Program-made: the position numbers and the translations under genes
NCBI GenBank assembly: GCA_937870805.1
Contig: CALMZT010001223.1
Coordinates: 1-24,088, forward strand
From: an uncultured Chloroflexota bacterium
GTDB taxonomy: Bacteria; Chloroflexota; Anaerolineae; Aggregatilineales; Phototrophicaceae
DNA: 24,088 nt
Direction: 5' to 3'
The notes under the pieces: generated by a model
The model's database searches: none
Told to the model about the DNA's origin: nothing
The model's input: the letters and a program-made list of their open reading frames with translations, nothing else
In this document: positions 12,979 through 21,965 of the stretch, piece by piece
Layout of the letters: each line of letters opens with the position of its first letter
Numbering within the stretch: position 1 is the first letter of the stretch

Positions 12979-14475
12979 ATGAAAAATAGTAAACTTATGG
13001 GGCGGCTTCTCATCATTCTCGGTGTTGCTTTGATGATGAGTATGTCCGTTGTAAACGTGCTGGCACAGGATGCCATTGAACCCTTCGCTGTCACTGATCC
13101 GACAACCGGGGCAAGACCGTTCGAGGGGCAGGAGCTCCGTATCCTTAATACGGAAGTTGTACCGATTTTGGCATATGAACATGAGATTCTCGATCCAGCC
13201 TACGAAGCAGCGTCCGGTGTAACCCTGGTCTATGAAAATTACGACCAAGGGGCGCTTCTGCCGGTGCTGCAAACTATGTGTGCGGCAGGTGGGGACGACT
13301 ATGACATCATGTTCGTTGAAGATGGTTGGGCGGGCGCATTGGAAGCGCTGGGTTGCTTAGAACCGTTGACTCCTTACTATCTGGCAGCCCCCGGCGATGC
13401 ACACCCCGAAGATTTTCCGCTGCGGGCTTTTGGCACGGTTGCGATGCACAACAATGTCTGGTACGGAATGCCTACATTGATTGCCGTCGGTATGTTTGCC
13501 TATCGCACAGATTTATTCAATGACCCCGACGAACAAGCTGCGTTTCAAGCAGAGTATGGGCGTGAATTAACGGTGCCGGAAACGTGGGAGGAATTAGTCG
13601 AAGTAGGCACATTCTTCACTCGCCCCGATGAAGGGCTGTATGGCTTTAACTACCGCTATGGCACACCGAATAACATCTTGTTTGACTACATGATCCATTT
13701 TGGCTTTTCGCGGGGTGTCAATTTCTTTGACACAGATTTCAATCCTTTGTTTGCGACTCCCGAAGCATTGGATGCCGCCGCCTTTTTCACCGGGCAAGAA
13801 TTCCTCAATATGCAGCCACCGGGACGCGAGTCCTTCCAGTTTGGCGAGGTGCTGCAAAACTTTACCCAAGGCGCTGTGGCAATGTATGGTACGGAGAGTT
13901 GGGCAATTCCACTGCTGCTTGATCCTGAAGGCTCAACCGTCGCGGCTAACACAGGTTTTGCCCCCATCCCCGGCTGGCGCAACCCCGAAACAGGTGAGAT
14001 TCAGCGCGCTTTACTGTCGGCGGGTCCTGCATACATGATTAATGCCAATATCTCACCTGAACGCAAACGTTTGGCATGGGATTACCTGCAATTGGCACAT
14101 GGTCAGCAGTTTGCACGTTTGCTGGCAGATGGCGCTGGGGCTGGTCATCGCACCTCTGTCTTGAGCGACCCCGAATTTGTGGAACGTTTCCCTTATTTCC
14201 CCGGGCTTCTTATCGCCGAAAGTGGCGGTATTGGGCGTCCGTCAGAACCGTGGTGGCCTGAAGCCGAAAATGCACTTGGACAGGGTTTACAAGCGGCTGT
14301 TGCGGGAACCCCTGTTGAGGAGGCAATGACTGAAGCCAACAATGAAGTGATTCAGATAGTGACTGACGCTGGATATTATGAAAGCGGCGCTCAATATGTC
14401 ACCGTCGAGCAGCGTGAGCAGTTCGTGTGTCAACTTTTTGTAGAGATCAACGTTACGCATCCTGAGTGTGAGTAG
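12979..14475 (+). CDS. ABC transporter extracellular solute-binding protein (family 1)
   Basis: This 498-residue protein has a signal peptide: K-N-S-K at the start, a hydrophobic core L-L-I-I-L-G-V-A-L, and L-A-Q-D-A near residues 28-32 as the likely cleavage site. No lipobox cysteine is evident. The mature part follows the extracellular binding-protein pattern of CUT1 importers: an opening strand E-L-R-I-L-N, the D-Y-D-I-M-F-V-E-D segment, a mid-domain W-Y-G-M-P-T and R-T-D-L-F, P-E-T-W-E-E-L, and late A-W-D-Y-L-Q-L-A. It binds the imported substrate outside the membrane. AAGGAG lies nine bases before the ATG. It is the first gene of the importer set and is separated from the permease by a perfect palindrome. 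Confidence 0.88.
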   Translation: MKNSKLMGRLLIILGVALMMSMSVVNVLAQDAIEPFAVTDPTTGARPFEGQELRILNTEVVPILAYEHEILDPAYEAASGVTLVYENYDQGALLPVLQTMCAAGGDDYDIMFVEDGWAGALEALGCLEPLTPYYLAAPGDAHPEDFPLRAFGTVAMHNNVWYGMPTLIAVGMFAYRTDLFNDPDEQAAFQAEYGRELTVPETWEELVEVGTFFTRPDEGLYGFNYRYGTPNNILFDYMIHFGFSRGVNFFDTDFNPLFATPEALDAAAFFTGQEFLNMQPPGRESFQFGEVLQNFTQGAVAMYGTESWAIPLLLDPEGSTVAANTGFAPIPGWRNPETGEIQRALLSAGPAYMINANISPERKRLAWDYLQLAHGQQFARLLADGAGAGHRTSVLSDPEFVERFPYFPGLLIAESGGIGRPSEPWWPEAENALGQGLQAAVAGTPVEEAMTEANNEVIQIVTDAGYYESGAQYVTVEQREQFVCQLFVEINVTHPECE

Positions 14476-14494
14476 CAACGAACCGGTTTAGAAA

Positions 14495-14520
14495 TGGCAG
14501 GTGGTGGCCACCACCTGCCA
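14495..14520 (+). promoter_or_regulatory. Perfect 26-bp palindrome between binding-protein and permease genes
   Basis: The arm TGGCAGGTGGTGG is followed by its exact reverse complement. In RNA it would fold into a strong hairpin 20 bases after the binding-protein stop codon. Such hairpins often protect the upstream message or partly terminate transcription, giving more binding protein than membrane subunits. No T-run follows, so full termination is unlikely. Confidence 0.65.
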
Positions 14521-14546
14521 CCAACAAGTTCAGGAGTTCACGGCGT

Positions 14547-15485
14547 ATGGCGCTGCCCATCAAGACACAGCCACCGTCTGCAACGAGGCAATCGCAGTTT
14601 CGGATATGGTTTTACCACTGGTCTCAAAAAAATATACACTGGTTCTTTATCGCGCCCGCCCTTATTGCCATTCTTGTTGTTGCCATTTATCCAATTGTTT
14701 ACTCAACAGGGCTATCGTTTTTTCGTGTGAGCTTTGACTCGCGGGAGCGCCCGTTTGTTTTATTTGAAAACTTCATCTGGATTTTGAACGACAAAGATTA
14801 TTGGGGCGCGCTTGGCAATACGCTCCTCTATGTTGCTGTCACGGTGTCAGGATCGTTCGTCGTCGGTTTTGGATTAGCCCTGCTCTTGCGGCGAATCAGT
14901 GTCGGACGAAACTGGATTCGCTTGGTGCTTATACTCCCTTTGACGATTGCGCCAATTGTCGTTGGGCTGACATGGAACTGGATGTTTGACCCGCTTTTTG
15001 GGTTAGTCAACTGGTTCTTTATTGGTATAGGAGTACAGCCACAAACATGGCTGGCACAAACTGGTACCGCTCGGATCGTTGTTATGCTGGTGGATATATG
15101 GCAGTGGTATCCATTAGTGTTTCTCATTATGGACGCAGGTCTATCGAGCTTGCCAAAAGCACCTTATGAGTCGGCACGGTTGGAAGGTGCTTCGGATTGG
15201 ATGATTTTCACACGCATCACCCTTCCCCTCCTGCGCGCCGTTATCCTGGTAGCGCTGCTCCTCAGAACAGTTGACGCCTTCCGCACCTTCGATCTCGTTC
15301 GGGTGATGACCGATGGCGGTCCAGCACAGACGACAGAAACCCTGAGTCTATATTTGTACCGCACCGCTTTTAACTTCAATAAACTGAGCAGGGCAGGCGC
15401 AGGCGCGACGATCATGCTGATCGTCATCAGCATCATTTCTAATTTTATGTTCCGCTTTTTATACCGCGAACAAGAAGGGCGTTGA
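14547..15485 (+). CDS. ABC transporter permease, CUT1 (MalF/UgpA-like)
   Basis: This 312-residue membrane protein has six predicted helices, beginning with W-F-F-I-A-P-A-L-I-A-I-L near 32-43 and ending near 290-305. The EAA loop that contacts the ATPase is at about 208-230 (E-S-A-R-L-E-G-A-S-D-W, then R-I-T-L-P-L-L). M-T-D-G-G-P and T-E-T-L-S-L-Y-L-Y are typical of the MalF/UgpA side of sugar importers. The start at 14547 was chosen because AGGAG lies ten bases upstream. It forms the channel with the next gene product. Confidence 0.88.
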   Translation: MALPIKTQPPSATRQSQFRIWFYHWSQKNIHWFFIAPALIAILVVAIYPIVYSTGLSFFRVSFDSRERPFVLFENFIWILNDKDYWGALGNTLLYVAVTVSGSFVVGFGLALLLRRISVGRNWIRLVLILPLTIAPIVVGLTWNWMFDPLFGLVNWFFIGIGVQPQTWLAQTGTARIVVMLVDIWQWYPLVFLIMDAGLSSLPKAPYESARLEGASDWMIFTRITLPLLRAVILVALLLRTVDAFRTFDLVRVMTDGGPAQTTETLSLYLYRTAFNFNKLSRAGAGATIMLIVISIISNFMFRFLYREQEGR

Positions 15486-15494
15486 GCTGAGCTT

Positions 15495-16316
15495 ATGCAG
15501 CCATCCTTAGGTCAGCGTTTAATTGCTTATACGATTTTTTTCATCCTTGGCGTCCTTGTTTTAGTCCCATTGGCGGCTGGTGTTATCACTGCGTTTAAAC
15601 CGAGAATCATTTGGGTTTCTAGTCCGCCCACATGGATCTTTAGCCCAACGTTGGAAAACTTTGAGTTTGTCCTCATTCAGCGGAACAATTTGCTGCACCT
15701 TCGCAACAGTTTAATTATCGCCAGCGGCTCCGTAACGATTGCCCTCATACTCGGCGTTCCCGCTGCCTATGCGCTGGCACGTTTTCGTTTTCGTGGCTCA
15801 AAAGGGCTGTTGCAATGGCTGATTTCTTTGAGGATGATCCCCCCAATCGTTGTTGCGCTTCCATTTTATATTTTGTTTCAGACCTTTGACCTGAGGAACA
15901 CTCATATCGGAATGATGATGGCTTATCTAACATTCCTTATTCCACTGGTCATTTGGATGATGCGTGGGTACTTTGCGGAAATTCCGAGCGCGATGGAAGA
16001 ATGTGCCATGGTTGAAGGCTACAGTCGACTGGGCGCATTACGAAAGGTGGTGCTGCCCGTGGTGCTGCCCGGTATTATTGCGACTGCCTTGCTTAACTTC
16101 ATGTTCGCCTGGAATGAGTATTTCCTTGCCTTGATTTTGGGTGGGCGTGACACAAGTACGCTGCCTGCCGCCGCGGCGACTTATGTGGGCAGAGCGCAAG
16201 TGGAGTGGGGCAATTTATTCGCTATCAATTTGATTATCATGACCCCCGTTATTATTCTGACGTTGATCCTGCGCCGCCAGTTGGTCAAGGGTCTTTCGCT
16301 CGGAGCTGTTGACTAA
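15495..16316 (+). CDS. ABC transporter permease, CUT1 (MalG/UgpE-like)
   Basis: This 273-residue protein has the MalG/UgpE pattern: a first helix at about 10-32, P-A-A-Y-A-L-A-R-F-R-F near 89-99, R-M-I-P-P-I near 113-118, and an EAA loop at about 169-193 (E-C-A-M-V-E-G-Y-S, then V-V-L-P). It then has F-M-F-A-W-N-E-Y-F-L-A-L. It starts ten bases after the preceding permease gene ends; the two should form a heterodimer. The ribosome-binding site is weak, consistent with translational coupling. Confidence 0.88.
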   Translation: MQPSLGQRLIAYTIFFILGVLVLVPLAAGVITAFKPRIIWVSSPPTWIFSPTLENFEFVLIQRNNLLHLRNSLIIASGSVTIALILGVPAAYALARFRFRGSKGLLQWLISLRMIPPIVVALPFYILFQTFDLRNTHIGMMMAYLTFLIPLVIWMMRGYFAEIPSAMEECAMVEGYSRLGALRKVVLPVVLPGIIATALLNFMFAWNEYFLALILGGRDTSTLPAAAATYVGRAQVEWGNLFAINLIIMTPVIILTLILRRQLVKGLSLGAVD

Positions 16317-16327
16317 AAAGGCTCATC

Positions 16328-17428
16328 ATGAAGGTTGTATTGCAAGATCTAGTCAAAAAATATCCCGCGTCAGACTCTATTGCTGTCAACCACGTCGATT
16401 TGACGATTGCTGATAGTGAACTCATAGTCTTTTTGGGTCCATCGGGCTGCGGTAAAACGACCACCATGCGTATGATTGCGGGTTTAGAAACCCCGGATGG
16501 TGGAAAAATCTTTATCGGCGAACGCGATGTGACGTATGTCGCGCCGAAAGATCGCAGGGTAGCGATGGTTTTTCAGAATTTCAGCATGTATCCCAGTATG
16601 ACCGTTTATGAGAATATTGCCTTTCCTTTGCAAGCTCTCAAACGCTCAAAAGCGGAGATCGATCAACTGGTGCGTGAAGCGGCTGAATTAGTAGGTGTTT
16701 CTGCACTACTTAAGCGCGGTGTGCGCCAGGTGAGCGGTGGTGAAGCGCAGCGTGTTTCCTTAGCGCGGGCGATGGTGCGTCGCCCTGAAGTCTTTTTGAT
16801 GGATGAACCACTGAGCAGCCTTGATGCCAAATTACGGGTGCAGATGCGGACCGAGATTAAGCGACTGCATCAAGAGACTCGTTCAACAATGGTGTTTGTA
16901 ACCCATGACCAGGAGGAAGCCATGACGCTGGGTGATCGGATTGTGGTCATGAGTCAAGGTAAAGTGCAGCAAGTGGGAACCCCACATGAAGTCTTTTTCG
17001 ACCCGTATAACCTGTTTGTGGCAACTTTTGTGGGTACGCCAGGCATGAATCTCTTCGATGGAGTCATTCAACAGAGTGGCGATACTCTGTGTGTCGACTT
17101 GCAAGGATATATGCAACCAATTCCAGAACGATTTCGTGCAACCTTGAACGCGAAAACGCCGACGCCGGTTAAATGGGGCATTCGTCCCGAAGGCATTCGT
17201 TTCGTTGACGCAACCGATCCTAACAGTCTCGCTGGTCAGATCGAAATCATTGAATCGTTAGGAAGTCGCCAACTTGTCTTTGTGCGTAGCGGGGACAAGT
17301 TGTTTTCCGTGATTGTCGATTCCCTGCACCCTGTTCGTCAGGGAGAAAACTGTCACCTACACTTTGATGAAACGCGCATTCACCTTTTTGAAGCTCAAAA
17401 TGGGCGTTCTTTAACGCAGCGCGGATGA
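16328..17428 (+). CDS. ABC transporter ATP-binding protein (MalK/UgpC-like)
   Basis: This 366-residue ATPase has every expected motif: Walker A G-P-S-G-C-G-K-T-T at 37-45, Q-loop Gln83, signature V-S-G-G-E at 135-139, Walker B V-F-L-M-D-E at 155-160, D-loop S-S-L-D, and switch His193. After about residue 235 comes a C-terminal regulatory domain of the TOBE/MOP type (G-I-R-P-E-G-I near 286), as in sugar importers of the MalK group. It begins 11 bases after the second permease and ends 12 bases before the SDR gene, completing a full importer. Member ATPases may serve several transporters, but this one sits in its own set. Confidence 0.92.
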   Translation: MKVVLQDLVKKYPASDSIAVNHVDLTIADSELIVFLGPSGCGKTTTMRMIAGLETPDGGKIFIGERDVTYVAPKDRRVAMVFQNFSMYPSMTVYENIAFPLQALKRSKAEIDQLVREAAELVGVSALLKRGVRQVSGGEAQRVSLARAMVRRPEVFLMDEPLSSLDAKLRVQMRTEIKRLHQETRSTMVFVTHDQEEAMTLGDRIVVMSQGKVQQVGTPHEVFFDPYNLFVATFVGTPGMNLFDGVIQQSGDTLCVDLQGYMQPIPERFRATLNAKTPTPVKWGIRPEGIRFVDATDPNSLAGQIEIIESLGSRQLVFVRSGDKLFSVIVDSLHPVRQGENCHLHFDETRIHLFEAQNGRSLTQRG

Positions 17429-17440
17429 GGAGTGACAGGG

Positions 17441-18235
17441 GTGGATACTGGACTCGCCGGCAAAACAGCATTGATTACGGGCGGCAGCAGCGGGATTGGG
17501 CGCGCCATCGCCTTGGCGCTTGCGGCTGAAGGGGCACATATAGCGATTGCTGATATTCATCAGAATGAACAGACGCTCCGTGAGATTCAAGCACACGGTG
17601 TTCAAGGGTTAATTATTCCAACAGACGTTAGCGACGAGGCACAAGTCATTCAGATGGTGGATAGTACGCTTGCGGCTTTCGGTCATCTGGATTTATTCGT
17701 GAATAATGCGGCTGTCACCCAGCATCAACCGACTACACAGATTACAACGGATGCTTGGCTAAAGACTTTGAACACGAACCTTTCTGCTTGTATCTGGAGT
17801 TGCCGCGAGATTTGCAAGCACATGATTAGCCGTAAACAGGGCAGCATTCTGATTGTGGGTTCAACGGCGCAATATACACAGGCATATAACGAAGCCAGCT
17901 ACCACATCTCGAAGACTGGTTTGCGCGTCTTCAAAAACACGCTGGCGCTGGAGATGGCACCTTTTGGCGTGCGCATCAATTTGCTCGTTCCGGGACATTT
18001 TGAAACCGGCTTAACGCGCCAGATTTCACCGGATACCGCCGCTGTCATGCGCCAGCAGATTCCTTTGCGGCGTTTCGGCAGTACACCCGAATTGGGCGCA
18101 GCGGCGCTGTTGTTGCTGTCCGACGCGCTGAGTCCCTATACAACAGGTGCAGAATTGACGGTAGATGGCGGGCTGCATTTGCGCCCATTACCCCTGTTGA
18201 GCGATGAAGCTATTCAAACGCTGAATTCGGGCTAA
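17441..18235 (+). CDS. SDR-family NAD(P)-dependent oxidoreductase
   Basis: This 264-residue classical short-chain dehydrogenase has the cofactor motif T-G-G-S-S-G-I-G at 13-20, D38 in I-A-D-I-H (suggesting NAD rather than NADP), N-N-A at 88-90, and catalytic Ser141, Tyr154 and Lys158 (Y-H-I-S-K). It likely interconverts an alcohol and a ketone of the imported compound. The GTG at 17441 is preferred because GAGGAG (17427-17432) lies eight bases upstream; an earlier GTG at 17432 overlaps that site. The ribosome-binding site overlaps the ATPase gene's stop codon. V-P-G-H-F near the substrate loop replaces the common N-P-G. Confidence 0.9.
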   Translation: MDTGLAGKTALITGGSSGIGRAIALALAAEGAHIAIADIHQNEQTLREIQAHGVQGLIIPTDVSDEAQVIQMVDSTLAAFGHLDLFVNNAAVTQHQPTTQITTDAWLKTLNTNLSACIWSCREICKHMISRKQGSILIVGSTAQYTQAYNEASYHISKTGLRVFKNTLALEMAPFGVRINLLVPGHFETGLTRQISPDTAAVMRQQIPLRRFGSTPELGAAALLLLSDALSPYTTGAELTVDGGLHLRPLPLLSDEAIQTLNSG

Positions 18236-18272
18236 TGCTGCAAACACACGACTTAATGAAAAGGGAAAATGG

Positions 18273-19010
18273 ATGTCCATGTCTTTACCTTCAGCCACAC
18301 AAATTGAAGCATTAAAAAAATACGACGCGCCTACTGTGTCGAACGCGCTCGAACTGCTTGGTTTCCGAGAGCTAGATCGCAATGCGGGAATAATGTCCTC
18401 GCGCATTCGGTCAATTTTTCCTCACCTGCCACCTCTGGTAGGTTATGCCGCCACTTTCTTATGCGAAACAAGGCAGCGACCCAGAGGTAAACTACGAGTC
18501 GAGCGAGAAGATTACTGGCGTTACATCCTCACTTTACCTGAACCTCGTGTTTCTGTTGGGCAAGATATTGATCCCTCTCCTGCGGTTGGGTCACTATGGG
18601 GCGAAGTGCAAGCCAACGTTCATCTGGCACTCGGCTGTAAAGGGGTAGTGCTGGAAGGCGCGGTGCGTGATTTGACGCCACTGGAATTGCTCCAATACCC
18701 TTGTTTCGCTCGTGAGGTGGTGGTGGGTCATTCCTACGCTCATTTTGTCGATTTTGGTCAAACGGTGAGAGTCGGTGACGTTCTGGTGCATTCGGGCGAT
18801 CTCATCTTCGCCGATATGCACGGTGTTCTCGTTGTTCCAATCGAAGCCGTTCCCTCACTAGAAGATGCTTGCCGCCAGATCGTTGAGATGGAACGTCCGT
18901 TGATCGCAGTCTGTCAGGATCGGGAAAATTTTACATTGGAACGCTTGGTTGCCGCATACAACACGTTTAAGCAAGAATACCCCGAAGCAAAGGCGCAGAA
19001 AGAAGACTGA
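18273..19010 (+). CDS. RraA / HMG-aldolase-family protein
   Basis: This 245-residue protein belongs to the RraA-like family, which includes 4-hydroxy-4-methyl-2-oxoglutarate aldolases and oxaloacetate decarboxylases as well as RNase E inhibitors. The family signature is visible: an opening D-A-P-T-V-S-N-A-L, then G-S-L-W-G-E-V near 107-113 and G-C-K-G-V-V-L-E-G-A-V-R-D-L near 121-134, with the expected Arg-Asp pair. It closes with G-D-L-I-F-A-D-M-H-G-V-L-V-V-P. In this catabolic operon an enzyme splitting or decarboxylating a 2-oxo acid is more plausible than an RNase regulator. The start follows AAGGGA by six bases. The next gene begins one base after its stop codon. Confidence 0.83.
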   Translation: MSMSLPSATQIEALKKYDAPTVSNALELLGFRELDRNAGIMSSRIRSIFPHLPPLVGYAATFLCETRQRPRGKLRVEREDYWRYILTLPEPRVSVGQDIDPSPAVGSLWGEVQANVHLALGCKGVVLEGAVRDLTPLELLQYPCFAREVVVGHSYAHFVDFGQTVRVGDVLVHSGDLIFADMHGVLVVPIEAVPSLEDACRQIVEMERPLIAVCQDRENFTLERLVAAYNTFKQEYPEAKAQKED

Positions 19011-19011
19011 T

Positions 19012-20055
19012 ATGCCATTGTTCGCGGCATCAAAACTAGAGGAAATTGGAACAGCATTATTCGATGCTGTAGGTTCCCCACATGAAGAATCCGCGTGGGT
19101 TGCTAAAACGCTGGTCAATGCCAGCTTAGTTGGGCACGACTCACATGGGATTGTCCGCTTCACTCAGTATGTAAATCATGTACAAAATCGCGAGGTTATC
19201 CCTGGCGCACCTATAACCCTTGAACACGAAACAGCAGGCACAGCGGTGTTAAATGGTCATCTTGCTTGGGGACAGGAAATTGCGCGGCGTGCCATGCACT
19301 TAGCGATGGAAAAAGCAGCGCATACCGGGGTTGGCACCGTCGTTGTGCAGGACTGCCCCCATGTAGGTCGGCTCGGTGAATATGTCGAAATAGCAGCTCA
19401 CAATAATATGATTGGTTACGCAGTGGTCAATTCCCATGGCGGCGGCGAAGCGGTTGCCCCATGGGGCGGCATTGATCGCCGCTTTACGCCCAATCCGATT
19501 GCCTTTGCTGCCCCTACTGGAGAAGCATGGACGCTGCTGATGGACATCACAACATCTACTCTTCCAGAAGGCAAAGTGAGGCTGGCGCGGCATCGTGGTG
19601 AGCAACTTCCTTTGCATAGTATTATCGACGCAGAAGGTCAGGCAACGACTGATCCAAACGATTTTTATGGTCCGCCGCTGGGCGCACTGCTGCCACTGGG
19701 CGGCTTGATGGGGCATAAAGGCTATGCCCTGATGGTCATGACAGAAATATTCGCGGGGATTCTTTCAGGCGCGGGCGCAAGTGGCGAACAGACACTAACC
19801 AAAGGTAATGGGTTATTTTTTCAAGCTGTGGATATTCAAGCGTTTAGCCCTTTGGAAATATTTCTTGAACGAGTGCGACATCTCATCGCCCATGTCAAAT
19901 CATCGCGCACGAGTCCCGGTGTTGAAGAAATTTTGCTGCCAGGTGAACCCGAACACCGCACCGCCCAAAAGCGGCGCCGTGATGGTATTCCAGTGGAAGA
20001 GAGTATCTGGGATGAAATACGGGCGAAAGCGCATGAGCTTCATGTGACACTTTGA
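19012..20055 (+). CDS. Malate/L-lactate dehydrogenase family (Ldh2/YbiC-like) oxidoreductase
   Basis: This 347-residue protein matches the Ldh2/MdhB family, NAD(P)-dependent oxidoreductases of 2-hydroxy acids or imino acids unrelated to classical LDH. Recognisable elements are G-H-D-S-H-G-I-V-R-F near 42-51, with the catalytic-type histidine; G-H-L-A-W-G-Q near 84-90; S-H-G-G-G-E-A-V-A-P-W-G near 142-153; T-P-N-P-I-A-F-A; D-I-T-T-S; G-L-M-G-H-K-G-Y-A-L; and L-P-G-E-P-E. The ATG at 19012 lies one base after the RraA stop codon; a longer reading from 18949 adds a basic peptide inside the RraA gene and is rejected. It probably oxidises a 2-hydroxy acid made or imported by this locus. Confidence 0.87.
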   Translation: MPLFAASKLEEIGTALFDAVGSPHEESAWVAKTLVNASLVGHDSHGIVRFTQYVNHVQNREVIPGAPITLEHETAGTAVLNGHLAWGQEIARRAMHLAMEKAAHTGVGTVVVQDCPHVGRLGEYVEIAAHNNMIGYAVVNSHGGGEAVAPWGGIDRRFTPNPIAFAAPTGEAWTLLMDITTSTLPEGKVRLARHRGEQLPLHSIIDAEGQATTDPNDFYGPPLGALLPLGGLMGHKGYALMVMTEIFAGILSGAGASGEQTLTKGNGLFFQAVDIQAFSPLEIFLERVRHLIAHVKSSRTSPGVEEILLPGEPEHRTAQKRRRDGIPVEESIWDEIRAKAHELHVTL

Positions 20056-20064
20056 GGAGGGAAT

Positions 20065-20892
20065 GTGGTTACACTGCGAGGCAATTCAATCTCATTTCAT
20101 GCCTATCCCGTAGAGGAAGCCTGCCAGCGATTGGCGCTGGCTGGTTGTAACAGCGTCGAGATGTGGAAAGACCATCTACAAGGCTTCAAAACGCCGCTGC
20201 TCCTCAAGCACTTTGTAGAGTTTGCCGCTGAGCTGGGTTTGTCTTTGTGGGGGCTGAACGTCGTCGGTGCAGATTACTTTCACCCCTTTGGTTCACAGGC
20301 AGCTTACAACACGACACTGGCAGCTCTCAAAGAAGATGTTGATTATGCGCTGGAACTGGGTGTAAACGCGCTCATGGTGTGGGAAGGAACACACCCGCCG
20401 ATAAAAATTTCTCAGGTTGAAATGCTAGACACCCTTTGCAACCTGTTTCAAGAAACAATTGCCTATGCCCGTCCGAAGGGAGTCCGGTTGTTAGCAGAAC
20501 CGCACCCATTTACGCTGGGCATGGATTTGGAATTTATGAAACAGCTTTGCGACTATTTAGGGCGTGAACATTTCGGCATCTTATTCGACTTCTGTCATTT
20601 TGGCGTTGGCAAACCGAATAGTTATGTTGAAGCCTTGCACACGCTAGGCGACAGAATTCAACATCTGCATTATTCAGATAGTGATGGCGTTTCATCAGAA
20701 CTGCATTTCCCCCCGGGTAAGGGCAAGTTAGCACTGGATGATATAGATATAGCCTTGCAAGCCATTGGATTTTCTGGCACTGCCACCCTTGATATGTATG
20801 GCTATCCATTACCCGAAAAAGGTTATCAATGGGGCTTGCCACGCTTCCAAATAGCGCTCGAAACATTGGGCGTAGAAGGATCGAGATCATGA
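20065..20892 (+). CDS. Sugar phosphate isomerase/epimerase-like TIM barrel
   Basis: This 275-residue protein has the xylose isomerase-like TIM-barrel pattern (AP endonuclease family 2). G-C-N-S-V-E-M-W holds an early glutamate, then come R-L-L-A-E-P-H-P-F, I-L-F-D-F-C-H-F, I-Q-H-L-H-Y-S-D-S-D and a late T-L-D-M-Y-G-Y. Glu, Asp and His at these strand ends are the usual divalent-metal ligands. Members isomerise, epimerise or dehydrate sugars and inositols. The start is GTG at 20065 with AGGAGG four bases upstream, which is close spacing. An ATG two bases earlier is out of frame. Its stop codon overlaps the next gene's start (ATGA), so translation is coupled. Confidence 0.82.
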   Translation: MVTLRGNSISFHAYPVEEACQRLALAGCNSVEMWKDHLQGFKTPLLLKHFVEFAAELGLSLWGLNVVGADYFHPFGSQAAYNTTLAALKEDVDYALELGVNALMVWEGTHPPIKISQVEMLDTLCNLFQETIAYARPKGVRLLAEPHPFTLGMDLEFMKQLCDYLGREHFGILFDFCHFGVGKPNSYVEALHTLGDRIQHLHYSDSDGVSSELHFPPGKGKLALDDIDIALQAIGFSGTATLDMYGYPLPEKGYQWGLPRFQIALETLGVEGSRS

Positions 20893-21917
20893 AAGCGGCA
20901 GTCCTCCATCACTTCGGACAACCACTGACAATTGAGGATGTTGCGCAACCTGCGTTGGCGGACGATGAGGTTCTCGTACAGACAATCGCCTGTGGCATTG
21001 ATGGGACGGACCTAAAGTTGTGCGATGGTTTTGGCTATACACCGGAACTTCCATTTGTGATGGGGCATGAGATTGCAGGAATCGTCCATCAAATAGGAAA
21101 TCGTGTGAGTGGGTTTCAAGTGGGCGATAGGGTTGTCATCTATAATTTCCTCATTTGCGGTAAATGTATGTTCTGCCTGACCCATCGGGAGCAGCTTTGT
21201 CCAAACATGCGCGGCGTCATGGGCGTCTTGAACTGGCATGGGGGGTATGCTGAATACGTCCGCGTTCCCGCTCAACAACTCATCCCTATTCCTGATGAGG
21301 TCGCATGGGAAGATGCTGCCGTGTCTTGCGATGCTGCGTTAACTGCTGTCCATGCTTTGGAACGCTCACGGTTGCGATTAGGTGAAACAGTGGTCATCAT
21401 TGGGATAGGCGGCGTGGGGTCGGTACTCGTCCAGCTTGCGCGGTTAGCAGGGGCGCATGTGATTGTAATCGATCATGATGGACAACGAGCGCACTGGGCA
21501 ACAGAAAACGGCGCACATGATTTTCTAGATTCCAGTGTTGAAGCAGATATTCCGCAGGCGGTGCAGACTTTAACGCACGGAATGGGCGCGGCGTGCGTGA
21601 TTGACGTAGTGGGTAAAGAAGCCACCATGAACGCGGGCTTCAACAGCTTGCAGCGGAGCGGGCGCATGGTGATCGTCGGCTACACCCCCGAACAATATCC
21701 TGTACCCGGCAAGCAGCTTGCTCAAAACGAATTAGAAGTGATTGGCACACGGGCGGGACGCAGGCAAAATTTGCTGGATGCCCTCAATCTGATGGCGAAC
21801 GGGCAGTTGAAGTCCATTGTACGGTATCGTTATGGTCTGGAACAGATCAACGCGGCGCTGGATTATTTGCGCTCTGGGGCTGCAATCGGACGTATCGTTT
21901 TGAAATATACGGTCTGA
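20889..21917 (+). CDS. Zinc-dependent alcohol dehydrogenase (MDR family)
   Basis: This 342-residue medium-chain dehydrogenase has Cys35 and the G-H-E-I-A-G segment with His60 and Glu61 as catalytic zinc-site residues. Structural-zinc cysteines are at 90, 93, 96 and 104 (C-G-K-C-M-F-C, then C). The Rossmann motif G-I-G-G-V-G is at 172-177, with V-I-D-H-D about 20 residues later suggesting NAD. It oxidises a secondary alcohol or polyol. ATG at 20889 overlaps the previous stop codon by four bases, with AAGGA eight bases upstream; the longer reading from 20829 adds 20 unrelated residues. Confidence 0.9.
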   Translation: MKAAVLHHFGQPLTIEDVAQPALADDEVLVQTIACGIDGTDLKLCDGFGYTPELPFVMGHEIAGIVHQIGNRVSGFQVGDRVVIYNFLICGKCMFCLTHREQLCPNMRGVMGVLNWHGGYAEYVRVPAQQLIPIPDEVAWEDAAVSCDAALTAVHALERSRLRLGETVVIIGIGGVGSVLVQLARLAGAHVIVIDHDGQRAHWATENGAHDFLDSSVEADIPQAVQTLTHGMGAACVIDVVGKEATMNAGFNSLQRSGRMVIVGYTPEQYPVPGKQLAQNELEVIGTRAGRRQNLLDALNLMANGQLKSIVRYRYGLEQINAALDYLRSGAAIGRIVLKYTV

Positions 21918-21965
21918 TATATATTGCCCTGTTCGTTTTAGTTTAGATTCATTAAGGATGTTTCG

